Assembly (NCBI GenBank): GCA_028285685.1 | Contig: JANQOR010000024.1 | Coordinates: 24,713 to 88,712 of the forward strand | Length of the DNA: 64,000 nt | Reading direction: 5' to 3' | Source: Cyclobacteriaceae bacterium | GTDB taxonomy: Bacteria > Bacteroidota > Bacteroidia > Cytophagales > Cyclobacteriaceae | Shown here: one piece after another, positions 18,701 to 27,800 of the stretch | Numbering within the stretch: the stretch's first letter is position 1 | How the letters are laid out: every line of letters begins with the position of its first letter | Position numbers and translations under genes: made by a program | The notes under the pieces: generated by a model | The model's database searches: none | What the model saw: only the letters and a program-made list of their open reading frames with translations | Told to the model about the DNA's origin: nothing

Positions 18701-19122
18701 AAAAGTACTACGGCGTGTGGAGACGCTCCTATTCCAAATGGCTTGCAACAACGGGTTCCAGTTTCTACGGGCAGTACATTAGATCGGCTCACTTCACCAG
18801 GTCCGGTAAAGGAGACAAGATCACCAAATGGACGCCCGAATTAGAGCAAAGTGGATTTTACGACTTGTATGTTTATATGATGGGGAACAATCAAAATTCA
18901 TTTACAGGGAGAAGCAGTAGCAATAGAAAATACACCTACCAATATGTGATAAATCATGCCGATGGGCAAGACGAAATCAGTTTCAACGTGTCGAATGCAG
19001 AGCGTGGCTGGAACTACCTCGGCTCCTACTATTTCGCCGAGAGCGGCGGAAATGTAATTCTTACTGATAAATGTGAATTGAGATCCGTGTATGCGGATGC
19101 AATCAAATGGGTAAAACAATAA
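15781..19122 (+). CDS. ABC permease with degenerate M1 peptidase-like region and golvesin-like C-terminus
   Basis: An 1113-residue protein. Residues 1-280 hold about six to seven membrane spans of the ABC-2 type (e.g. FFRILCVGVLFFLTMFNIAAF at about 23-43). Residues 300-830 form a large extracytoplasmic region laid out like an M1 aminopeptidase (FVYPIQKRYAF, YPFSRLQLVETPIQF, and a C-terminal acidic region), but no HExxH zinc site is present where YMDQQAREDN occurs, so it should be catalytically dead. Residues about 985-1113 resemble the golvesin C-terminal domain (SGFYDLYVYMMG, then GGNVILTDKC and YADAIKWV). It is coupled to the ATPase by an ATGA overlap and sits 27 bp upstream of tolC. The likely role is an exporter subunit with a periplasmic platform. 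Confidence 0.8.
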   Translation: MISKRNILTIAKFESKVIWRNWFFRILCVGVLFFLTMFNIAAFSLADETPNWFIIANSWGIPYANMILLSMPQAAAIIFLGTGVVKKNKKLDTNEVFFTRAISNVDYVFGKALALFKLFIGLNVVILSISLIFNLTNPNAPFNPLGYFIYPLLSSVPSILFITGLSFLFVTLIRNQPVSIVLLLGISGVILIYFQGKHSNIFDYMAFRFTMMASDIIGFSDLKFILLQRSFYFTVGVACLFATAFFLERLSNHSRIRMAVGFVSVLLLGASAYIMINLWNIRSGKIELRDDLIALNGKWADVPNIDIKSNHIRLIHSGNEITATSKMMVENKLDQTLERVYFTLNPALEIQEVSINDRSVDFQRELHIVSISGNLFEPGKEYIIKISYQGGIQEEVAHLEVKQKRYDRISDSFVYPIQKRYAFLQPDYVLFTKDVLWYPDTQIGYSRKSPIKDRRSFTDFQLEVKSTENNLPISQGDSKLNNEGFYVFDPEHPLPQISLAIGSYEKKELTVGEITYSVFHHPNNDYFSQHFDLVGDTLASLITDIVNEYEFDQKIKYPFSRLQLVETPIQFRAYNKIYESHQAYVQPEMVLVPEKGGNDRQFDFNVQLIYMDQQAREDNQVLGDKEKQANVFSNFVKKTLTKQESSGRFFFDGDDDEDDVYSIFPNLYAYNSGIVSDDWALLNKSISNYLNKEDRSLRDFSRNINGISFTEECNELMSNSTLMEIVTQEEDYNKIQKSISLKGEYLFSYLDQIIGKEAFREFINEWINSNQHKVTAYEDFSQAIKLKFNLDIDPVIRQVFSETDQPSFVITNSDEYELLDGDRKRYQILFDVTNVGTNHGVIKVNFNSNDFSETNFFSRRQEDENTLEDAGYLSVVRTGETKQLGFLLDEPPRQISINTLVSQNIPSVISLSTSTFSLKENAVPFEGERVVEGSPQASQYELIVDNEDPGFSTFSPIRDTYLKEFLDSRNPSNKKYYGVWRRSYSKWLATTGSSFYGQYIRSAHFTRSGKGDKITKWTPELEQSGFYDLYVYMMGNNQNSFTGRSSSNRKYTYQYVINHADGQDEISFNVSNAERGWNYLGSYYFAESGGNVILTDKCELRSVYADAIKWVKQ

Positions 19123-19149
19123 CTACGAACAGAATAACTCAAGATAAAA

Positions 19150-20634
19150 ATGAACCAACAGTTAGCAACAAACTTAAGAAGATCAGCGGCTATACTCTTT
19201 ATAGCCATGGTTGGACTTGCAGCATCTCAATCAGCTGTTGCGCAAAGAGTGTTGACATTGGAAGAGTCCATTAATATTGCTAAGACCAGTAGCCCCGACA
19301 TTAGGAAGTCTACCCTGAATCTATTAAGCAATCAAAAGAGCCTTGATGCCCAGCGAGCAAGTTTAAAATCGAGGTTTGCATTGGATATTACTCCCATAGA
19401 TTTTAGCAGAACCAGGCTCTTCAATGACTTTTTCTCAACGTTCAACACAAATGAAGATTACAACTCTTTTGCCAACTTTTCAGTATCTCAACCGATCATC
19501 CACACGGATGCTACTATCTCACTTAACAATCGACTAGGGTACAGGAATAATTTCAGCGAAGCGCAGGACTTGAGGACCAAAAACTATAGTAACAACCTCT
19601 TTTTACAACTTGATCAGCCAATATTTACCTACAACCGAAACAAACTGCAACTAAGAGAACTGGAGTTAAACCTTGAGAATGCGCAGCTAAGCAATGCAAT
19701 GCAATTGCTCAGCCTGGAGCGAAATGTCACACAATCCTTCTATAACCTATATCAAGCACAAAATGCGCTTGAAATTGCACAGGACGAATACGACAATCAG
19801 CAGGTTAGTTACGAGATTACTAGCAACAAGGTAGAGGCAGACCTGTTGGCTGAGGAAGAGCTTTATCAAGCCGAGTTGAATCTTGCAACATCCAGATCAA
19901 CGCTCCAAAATCAGCAGGTAACTGTCGACAATGCAGCAGATGACTTCAAGCTTCTTTTAGGACTTGATCTAACGGAAAATATTTCGGTGGAAGTTAACGT
20001 CAATTTTGTTACACGAGAGGTGGATCTCAATCAAGCGATCCTGCATGGTTTGGATCAGCGTATGGAGCTAAGACAACGCGCCATTGACATAGAACGCTCC
20101 GAATTCGAGTTGATTCGTACCAATGCACTGAACGAATTCAAGGGCTCCATTTCGCTGTCTATGGGTGTGTTCGGAAACGATCCCAACTTTGGTGATATCT
20201 ATGCCCAACCTCAAAACAACCCTCGTGTGGCAGTCACATTCAGTATCCCGCTGTGGGATTGGGGCGAAAAAAGAGCACGCCTGGCTGCAGGTACGGCAAA
20301 TCTGGATATGACCAAGATTGATCTTCAAAATCAAAAGAATGACATTGTAATCAATATCCGAAAGACGTACCGAAATCTTCAAAACCTTGAAACACAGATC
20401 GAGATTTCACAACAAAATGTGAAGAATGCCGAACTGACGTATGAGATTAACCTGGAGCGGTACAGAAATGGAGACCTCACCAGCATGGATTTAAACCTGT
20501 TTCAAAATCAGCTTTCCGAACAGAAAAATTCACTGGCGACCTCACTTATCAACTATAAAATAGAACTCCTGAATCTTAAGATCTTATCACTATATGATTT
20601 TGAGACGCAGCAACCTGTAATTCCAACTTTTTAG
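19150..20634 (+). CDS. TolC-family outer-membrane efflux protein
   Basis: A 494-residue protein with a signal peptide (residues about 1-32, ending SAVAQ). The rest is dominated by long alpha-helical stretches with heptads, repeated twice, as in TolC: LTLEESINIAKTSSPDIRKS near the N-terminus and FSIPLWDWGEKRARLAAG before the second helical hairpin region. It should form the outer-membrane channel for the following adaptor and RND pumps. It is part of the run of genes 14894-30291 and is followed after 12 bp by the adaptor gene. Confidence 0.92.
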   Translation: MNQQLATNLRRSAAILFIAMVGLAASQSAVAQRVLTLEESINIAKTSSPDIRKSTLNLLSNQKSLDAQRASLKSRFALDITPIDFSRTRLFNDFFSTFNTNEDYNSFANFSVSQPIIHTDATISLNNRLGYRNNFSEAQDLRTKNYSNNLFLQLDQPIFTYNRNKLQLRELELNLENAQLSNAMQLLSLERNVTQSFYNLYQAQNALEIAQDEYDNQQVSYEITSNKVEADLLAEEELYQAELNLATSRSTLQNQQVTVDNAADDFKLLLGLDLTENISVEVNVNFVTREVDLNQAILHGLDQRMELRQRAIDIERSEFELIRTNALNEFKGSISLSMGVFGNDPNFGDIYAQPQNNPRVAVTFSIPLWDWGEKRARLAAGTANLDMTKIDLQNQKNDIVINIRKTYRNLQNLETQIEISQQNVKNAELTYEINLERYRNGDLTSMDLNLFQNQLSEQKNSLATSLINYKIELLNLKILSLYDFETQQPVIPTF

Positions 20635-20646
20635 AAGACCCAAATC

Positions 20647-21714
20647 ATGAACTACATGAAAAACTATAGAAATTTCATAATCGCATCGGCACTACTAATC
20701 ACATTTGCTTCGTGCGATGATGGTGAATCCACAATCGAAACGGATATTAAGATCCCGGTTTCAGTGATGAGCTTAAAGGAAAAGTCCATTTCCCGGTACA
20801 TTGAAACTACAGGCACGGTCTACTCTTCCAAAGAGGCGGTACTGAAATCAGAGCTCTCAGGGACCTACCAACTACAGACCAATCCCACGACAAACAAGTT
20901 GTTCGCCCTGGGCGATTTTGTGAAAGAAGGAACGGTCATTATCAAATTGGAAGACAGGGAATTTGAGAACAACCTCCAATTGGAGGGGAAAAAGCTCAAC
21001 CTGGAAGTTTCTCAAAATAATCTTAACAAACAGCAGTCATTGTATGACAAGGGTGGTGTCACTTTGACTGAGTTAAAAAATGCTTCGATCGAGCATGTCA
21101 ATGCTAAGTACTCTTATGACAATGCACTGATACAGCAGGAAAAAATGTCTGTTCGAGCTCCGTTTGATGGAGTGATCGTGGAGCTTCCTTACAATACAAA
21201 CGGGGTAAAAATTGATCAAGGACAAGATATGTTCAAAGTCATGAAATTTGATCGACTCCTACTAGATATAAAACTTCCGGAAAAACACCTGAGTGAAGTA
21301 GAGAAAAACCAACTGGTTCATATTACCAATTATAATATAGCAAAGGATACACTCATTGGCAGAATAAGTCAGATTGCTCCGGTGATCGATCCGGAAAGTC
21401 GAACATTCCAAAGTGTGTTGGAAATTAACAATGACAGGTTGCTGCTACGACCGGGAATGTTCATCAAAGCAGCAATACTTTCGGAGAAGCGCGACGGCAC
21501 AATCGTGATTCCAAAGGAGACCGTAATCTCCAGACAAAATGGAAAAGTGGTTTTTACCGTGGAGAACGGTATAGCCTCCGAAAAGACGATCGTGACAGGC
21601 TTGGAAAACCAAAACAACATCGAGGTAATTGACGGCCTGGAAATCAACGATCGGCTGGTAATCGCGGGTTTTGAGACCTTGAGAAACAAATCGAAAGTCA
21701 GCGTAATACAATAG
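20647..21714 (+). CDS. RND efflux periplasmic adaptor (membrane fusion protein), lipoprotein
   Basis: A 355-residue adaptor. The N-terminus has a lipobox (ITFASC, C23), so it is lipid-anchored. Then come a beta-barrel/lipoyl half (TGTVYSSKEAVLKSELSG), a short helical hairpin (NLNKQQSLYDKGGVTLTELKNA), the returning lipoyl half (VRAPFDGVIVELPYNTNGVKIDQGQ) and the membrane-proximal region (LRPGMFIKAAILSEKRDGTIVIPKE). It bridges TolC and the inner-membrane RND pumps encoded directly downstream. Only one adaptor is present for two RND proteins and two ABC units. Confidence 0.92.
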   Translation: MNYMKNYRNFIIASALLITFASCDDGESTIETDIKIPVSVMSLKEKSISRYIETTGTVYSSKEAVLKSELSGTYQLQTNPTTNKLFALGDFVKEGTVIIKLEDREFENNLQLEGKKLNLEVSQNNLNKQQSLYDKGGVTLTELKNASIEHVNAKYSYDNALIQQEKMSVRAPFDGVIVELPYNTNGVKIDQGQDMFKVMKFDRLLLDIKLPEKHLSEVEKNQLVHITNYNIAKDTLIGRISQIAPVIDPESRTFQSVLEINNDRLLLRPGMFIKAAILSEKRDGTIVIPKETVISRQNGKVVFTVENGIASEKTIVTGLENQNNIEVIDGLEINDRLVIAGFETLRNKSKVSVIQ

Positions 21715-21736
21715 TTACTACTAACCCAATTTCAAA

Positions 21737-24700
21737 GTGAAGAAAATTATTTCACTGGCGGTAGCCTACCCTATTTCCATCCTGATGCTGGTTCTGGCTA
21801 TCATTCTGCTGGGGTCCATCTCATTCAACAAGTTGGGAATAGAGCTATTTCCAGATCTAAAAAATCCGACCCTATTTGTTGAACTGAAAGTTGGTATTCG
21901 TCCACCTTCTGAGGTTGAAAAGCAATTTGTTGAGTCCATTGAGTCTATCGCCAGTCGGCAAAATGGAGCCGTGGAAGTCAGCTCAATCTGCCAAACTGGT
22001 TATGCGCGAGTGACGGTAAGGTACGATTGGGGAAAAGACATGGATGAGGCCTTTCTCGATCTTCAGAAGTCATTATCCAGTTTTTCGTTAGACGAAGAAA
22101 TCGAAGAGTTCGCCATTTCGCAATTTGATCCCAATGCCACACCTATTATGATCCTGGGTATCTACCATCCAACTTCCAATGATTTCGATGCATTAAGAAA
22201 AATAGCTGAAACGAATTTTAGAAATGAACTTATTCGTCTCCCCGGAATCGCAGAAGTTCGACTGGCTGGAGAACAGGAAAAGGAAGTTGTGCTCGAAACG
22301 GATCCGAATCTTCTTGCTTCATTTGGTTTGACAGTCGATGACCTTGTCACCAAAATCCAGAACTATAACCGAAATGTGTCGGGCGGATTTATCGAAGAAC
22401 TGGGTAAAAAGTACGTCATAAAGGGACTTGGAATAATCAACGATTCTGAAGATCTCGAAGACCTGGTGGTTGGGTACGCCACACGTCAGACTCCAGTTCT
22501 TAATCAGCAAGACCAGACTCAAGCCAACACTCAAGATGCCTCCGCCGATCAAACACCTGTTTTGTTAAAAGAAGTAGCGGCAGTCAAAATCATTGATAAA
22601 GAGGCCAGCAGCATCGTTCGCGTAAATCAGCAAAGAAGCCTTGGACTATCCATTTACAAAGAGACCAAATACAACACAGTCAATGCGGTCAAAGAGCTTG
22701 ATGAGGTGCTGGAAGGGTTGAAAAGGTCCGTCCCAGGCTACGAATTTGTCGTCATCCAAAATCAAGGAAGCTTCATCCAACAGGCAATCGATGAGGTGAA
22801 AGAGTCGGGTCTTTACGGCGCCTTCTTCGCGATGATTGTCTTGTTCTTATTCTTGCGTAGAATGGGAACTACCATCATCATCAGCATTGCCATTCCGATT
22901 TCTATCGTCGCAACTTTTAACTTGATGTACTTCAACGACCTCACATTAAATGTGATGACACTAGGTGGGCTGGCCTTGGGTGCAGGTATGCTTGTGGACA
23001 ATGCAATCGTGGTGGTAGAAAGTATTTTCAGAAAAAGAGAAGAAGGACTAAGCGTCATGGAGGCAGCTGTGAAAGGGACAAGTGAGGTCAGTGGAGCTAT
23101 CACAGCCTCCACACTTACGACGATCATTGTTTTTCTTCCGATCGTCTACTTGCAAGGTCCTTCAGGCGAACTGTTCAAAGATCAAGCCTGGACTGTCGCG
23201 TTCTCATTGGTTTCGTCCCTGGTTGTAGCTATTCTGGTCATTCCCATGCTCTTTTCAAGGATTTTCAAAAAAGAGAAAGAGACAACTCCGGAGGTTAAGT
23301 CACTTCGATTCCTTGGGTATCGCAATTTCCTAAACAAAGCACTGAAATATCGTCTGGCATTCATAATCTCAGCGTTTATCCTCGTCTTTGCATCTTACCA
23401 ACTGATCTCTATTATAGGAAGTGAATACATGCCAAAATCCGGAACCAGGGCAATTTCGGTTGAGGTAAAACTGGCAGATGGAACGCCGCTTCCACGCACT
23501 TCAAATACATTGAACCAGATTGAAGGGCAGTTGTTTGAAATATTCGAAGGGCAACTTGACAAAGTATACAGCCACATTGGGCCAACCCAAAGTCAATCTG
23601 GAATCGAAAATGAAAATGTGTACGAAGAAAATCAGGCCAATCTGAAACTTATTTTCAACAAGGAAACAAAACTGGAAATTGCTACTATTACCGCTGTACT
23701 CTCCGACTATTTTGAAAACATCCCAGACTTGAGAGTGTCGTTCTCGAACGATGAAAGTGCCTTGAATTCTGTGCTGGGAGAAGAGCAAATGCCACTGGTA
23801 GTAGATATTACTGGAACCGAAATCAGTTCCCTCCGACCAATAGCTGACTCAGTGATGTTGATCATGAATCAAAATGGGAATGTGTATGAGCCTTTATCAA
23901 ATCTGGAAGAAGGAATTCCTCAAATACAAATAGATGTTGATAAATACAGGGCAGGGCTATTCAGTCTTTCCATTGAAAGCGTCCTGGGTCAAATAAAAGA
24001 TCAACTTCAAGGCAAGAATGCAGGTACCATTGAACGTGGTGGTGAAGTTCAGGATATTCAAATCAAGATCCCCGAAATCTCGCTGACTCAGCTTGAGAAC
24101 ATGAAAATAAAAGGTGACCAGCAAGAACTAAGACTTGGGGAAATTGCAGATATCAGCACACAGATGGTTTCTAACGCGATCTTCCGAAAAAATCAGAGTA
24201 GGATCGTTTCCGTCAGTGCCAGAGTCAACCAGGATCTACCCTATGATCAAATTGTAAAATCAGTCCAAAACAAATTTTCTCAGTTGAGTGTCCCGCCTCA
24301 GTATAAAATTGATGTGGTCGGTCAGGAGCAGAAGCGAAAAGAAGCCATGAAAAATCTGACATTCTCCCTGATCCTATCTGTCGTCTTGGTTTACATGGTG
24401 CTGGCCTCCCAATTCGAATCACTGGTTCACCCATTTACGATTCTACTCACCATTCCGCTCGCGGGTGTTGGGGCTCTTTTGGCCTTCTTCGTCCTTGGAA
24501 TGCCCTTAAATATGATGGCTTTCATTGGCATTATTATGCTAACAGGAATTGCAGTGAATGATTCGATCATCCTGGTGGACAGCATCAACAAAAACAAACA
24601 GGCTGGACTAGATATACGAGAGGCCATCTTGAATGCGGGTCAAAAGAGGTTTAGACCCATCATCATGACAAGTCTGACAACGATACTAGCCTTGCTTCCA

Positions 24701-24886
24701 CTAACGTTGGGATTCGGCGAAAGCGCCTCGCTTAGATCTCCGATGGCCATTGCAGTAATTGGCGGTCTAGTTACTTCCACGCTTTTGACCTTGGTCATTA
24801 TTCCATGTTTCTATGAAACAATTGAAAGGGGGCTGGTGCGACTAACAAATTTCAAACACCGACTTACAGGCAATTCCCATGGCTAA
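21737..24886 (+). CDS. RND efflux pump, inner-membrane subunit
   Basis: A 1049-residue pump beginning with GTG at 21737 (MKKIISLAVAYPISILMLVLA). It shows the full HAE-type layout: TM1, a first porter domain, TM2-6 with GAGMLVDNAIVVVES in TM4, a second porter domain and TM7-12 with GIAVNDSIILVDSIN. The first of the two acidic TM4 residues of AcrB is retained (D in LVDN) and the second is Asn. The length is standard for the family. The stop overlaps the next RND gene by 8 bp, so the two pumps are translationally coupled and may form a mixed trimer, as known for MdtBC. The substrate is unknown. Confidence 0.93.
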   Translation: MKKIISLAVAYPISILMLVLAIILLGSISFNKLGIELFPDLKNPTLFVELKVGIRPPSEVEKQFVESIESIASRQNGAVEVSSICQTGYARVTVRYDWGKDMDEAFLDLQKSLSSFSLDEEIEEFAISQFDPNATPIMILGIYHPTSNDFDALRKIAETNFRNELIRLPGIAEVRLAGEQEKEVVLETDPNLLASFGLTVDDLVTKIQNYNRNVSGGFIEELGKKYVIKGLGIINDSEDLEDLVVGYATRQTPVLNQQDQTQANTQDASADQTPVLLKEVAAVKIIDKEASSIVRVNQQRSLGLSIYKETKYNTVNAVKELDEVLEGLKRSVPGYEFVVIQNQGSFIQQAIDEVKESGLYGAFFAMIVLFLFLRRMGTTIIISIAIPISIVATFNLMYFNDLTLNVMTLGGLALGAGMLVDNAIVVVESIFRKREEGLSVMEAAVKGTSEVSGAITASTLTTIIVFLPIVYLQGPSGELFKDQAWTVAFSLVSSLVVAILVIPMLFSRIFKKEKETTPEVKSLRFLGYRNFLNKALKYRLAFIISAFILVFASYQLISIIGSEYMPKSGTRAISVEVKLADGTPLPRTSNTLNQIEGQLFEIFEGQLDKVYSHIGPTQSQSGIENENVYEENQANLKLIFNKETKLEIATITAVLSDYFENIPDLRVSFSNDESALNSVLGEEQMPLVVDITGTEISSLRPIADSVMLIMNQNGNVYEPLSNLEEGIPQIQIDVDKYRAGLFSLSIESVLGQIKDQLQGKNAGTIERGGEVQDIQIKIPEISLTQLENMKIKGDQQELRLGEIADISTQMVSNAIFRKNQSRIVSVSARVNQDLPYDQIVKSVQNKFSQLSVPPQYKIDVVGQEQKRKEAMKNLTFSLILSVVLVYMVLASQFESLVHPFTILLTIPLAGVGALLAFFVLGMPLNMMAFIGIIMLTGIAVNDSIILVDSINKNKQAGLDIREAILNAGQKRFRPIIMTSLTTILALLPLTLGFGESASLRSPMAIAVIGGLVTSTLLTLVIIPCFYETIERGLVRLTNFKHRLTGNSHG

Positions 24887-27800
24887 AACAGGCTTGCTAC
24901 ATGTAATCATAAGGAGGAAAACCCTCGTTTCAATGCTATTCATTGGGTTTTCCGTGATGGGATATATCTCCTATCAAAAATTGCCTGTTGAACTTTTTCC
25001 AAATGTTGAGCTACCGGTTTTAATCGTTCGAGTAAATGCTGCCTCTGAAGTGGATCCAAGGTACATGGAAAGCCAGGCAATTATTCCACTTGAGGGAGCA
25101 ATCAGCACATTGGAGGGAATAGAAGAAATAAACGCCAGCGCTGACAGCCAGGAAGGAATGATCTTCATTTCTTTTAAGCAAGACGTCAACATAAAGTACG
25201 CTTACCTGAAACTGGAACAGAAGGTCAGCAATGTAAAACCGGACCTCCCACCCGGGTTTGGTGTCAACATAATCAAAATTGATACAGAACAATTCACCAA
25301 CACCTTCATGGATCTGCAAGTGTTGGGAGGCGGTGGCGTTGATCGTGTACGTAACATCACAGACCAATACATCACGGATCGACTGAACGATATTGATGGG
25401 ATAGGCGGTGTTGAAGTTTTTGGCGGAAGACAAAAAACAATTGAAATCATCATGGACGATGAGATCTGCGAGGCAAATGGCATAACACCAAATACGATCA
25501 ACAATGTCCTGTCTCAAAATTCGAACAAGAGCGCTTACGCCGGGCGAGTTACCCGAAACGGGCAGGATGTGTTTGTAAACGTCTCAGCGGAACTGAAGAA
25601 CATAAAAAACATTCAGAGCTTAGTGGTTTCTGACAAAGGACCTCTCCTTCTAAGTGATGTGGCGAGTGTGTTCTTTGGGGTTAAGGAGCAAACAACACTC
25701 AGCCGGGTAAACGGGAAAGACGCCGTTTCGATACGGCTTTCCAAGGACTCGCAGGCCAACCTCATCTCAGTCTCTGAAAGAACACTTACAGCTATCGCCG
25801 AAATCAATGAGGATCTTGAGCCAATGGACGCTGAGATCATCGTTCAGAGCAATAGAGCTGAGATCATGGTGAAAAACATTGACCAGATTAAGAGCCTGGC
25901 ACTCGTTGGAGGGTTACTAGCGGTCTTTGTTTTATGGGTTTTTCTGAGAAGGCTAAGGTTCATTTTGAGCATTGCGCTGGCCATTCCCATTTCGGTCTAT
26001 ACAGCATTCAATTTCTTCTACGCCTACAACATTTCCGTTAACAGCCTGACTTTGATCGGCATGGCACTGGCCATTGGAATGTTATTGGATAATAGTGTAG
26101 TTGTCATCGAAAACATCTACCGTCATGTGGTAAACAAAAAACCGGCTGAAGATGCAGTTGTGGATGGGACAAAAGAAGTAATGCGATCCGTCATAGCCGC
26201 AACGCTCACCACGGTTACTGTCTTTCTTCCGTTCATCTTTTCCTCCAATTTTCTGGTTACACTTATAGGAACCCACATCGGAGTATCTATCATATCCACG
26301 TTGCTGGTTTCTCTGGTGGTAGCTTTGGTTCTTATTCCAATGTTAGCACATACCGTAATTAAGAGCGAAAGCAAAGCAAAGAATCCACTGATCAAAAATG
26401 CGTCTATTAGACAACGGATCATCCAGATGTACCTGGTCATCTTGAAAGCATGTTTTAGAAAGCCAGCAGCCACTATTATTGGAGGATTGGTTCTCTTCTT
26501 TGTCACAATAGGACTGAGCTTCCTTGTCAGTTTCGCCAATTCAAATGAGGTAGAAACAAGCGAAATGAACATGTTCGTCACCATGCCTCAAGGCTCTACT
26601 TTAGCTGCCGCTGACGTGAGAATTGCCAAGATCGAGGAGCAGGTAATGAACGTCGGTGTCGTTGATCAGGTAATCAGCCAGATTTCAGAAAACTCGACAG
26701 TCCTAACAGTACAGCTAGTCGAAGGCTTTAATAAACTTGACTCCATCTCTCTAGCAGATGTGAGGGGAATCCTTGACAACATAGCCGATGACAATGACGA
26801 CCTTGAAATTGCGTTGGACCAGCAGCAGGCAGCAGCCAGAGGTCCTCGACGAGGGCCATCCAATTCCGACACCTTTGAACGATTGCTTGGTATTGGTGGA
26901 AATTCGGAGCGGATCATTATCAAAGGTCAGGACTTTGCCTTGATGCAAACCATCGCCAATGATCTAAATACATTCGTTGGAGGGCTGCAGTCCATTTCAG
27001 AAAGCTATGTCAACGTTAGTCCAGAGCGACCCGAGGCGCACATCCTCTTCGATCAAATGACGATGAGTGAATTTGGAATTACGCAAGAGAATGTGGCAGC
27101 AGGTCTCAACGATTTTCAGCCTTCCTTTGAGTCTGGTTCCCGATTTGTGAGTGGTAACGAAGAATTTGAAATCACCATCCGTACGCACAATCAAATCAAC
27201 GAAGGCGCTAAAGAAATGAAGGATCTTCGTGCCATGCCAGTTGTTAACGCTGCTGGTGCCACCTACGAGCTGGAAGACTTTGGCTCGGTGATCTATTCTT
27301 CAGGGGAAAGCGGTATCCAACGTTTGAATCAGGAAAAACAGATCGAGATTACCTATAACTTCATTGATGAGGTTGTTGACTCAGAATCGCTTCTTGAAGC
27401 ATCACGAGTGGAGATAGATCAGATAGTGAACAGCATAAACATTCCCTCAGGTGTAGTGGTGGATGTGATTCACGAGGAACCACTATTCGAAGAATTCTAC
27501 TTCCTCATTGCAGCTGCTATTGTAATCATATTCATGATCTTGGCATCCGTTTTCGAATCACTCTACCTGCCGGTTGTTATCATGTTCTCGATTCCCCTTT
27601 CGGCAATTGGCGCATTCATGGGATTAACCTTCACAGGAAATTCACTGATGAACGCCAACACACTTATTGGCTTCTTGATATTGCTTGGTGTCGTTGTCAA
27701 CAATGGAATCATTTTGATTGATTACTCCCGAATCCTAAGAAGGAAAGGGTTCAATAGATATCGCTCGCTGATGATAAGCGGAATTTCCAGAATAAGACCC

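Noticed and set aside
25020-25517. 165-codon ORF antisense to the RND-ABC gene
   Set aside because: Pure shadow of a strongly conserved RND region; no start context or domain.
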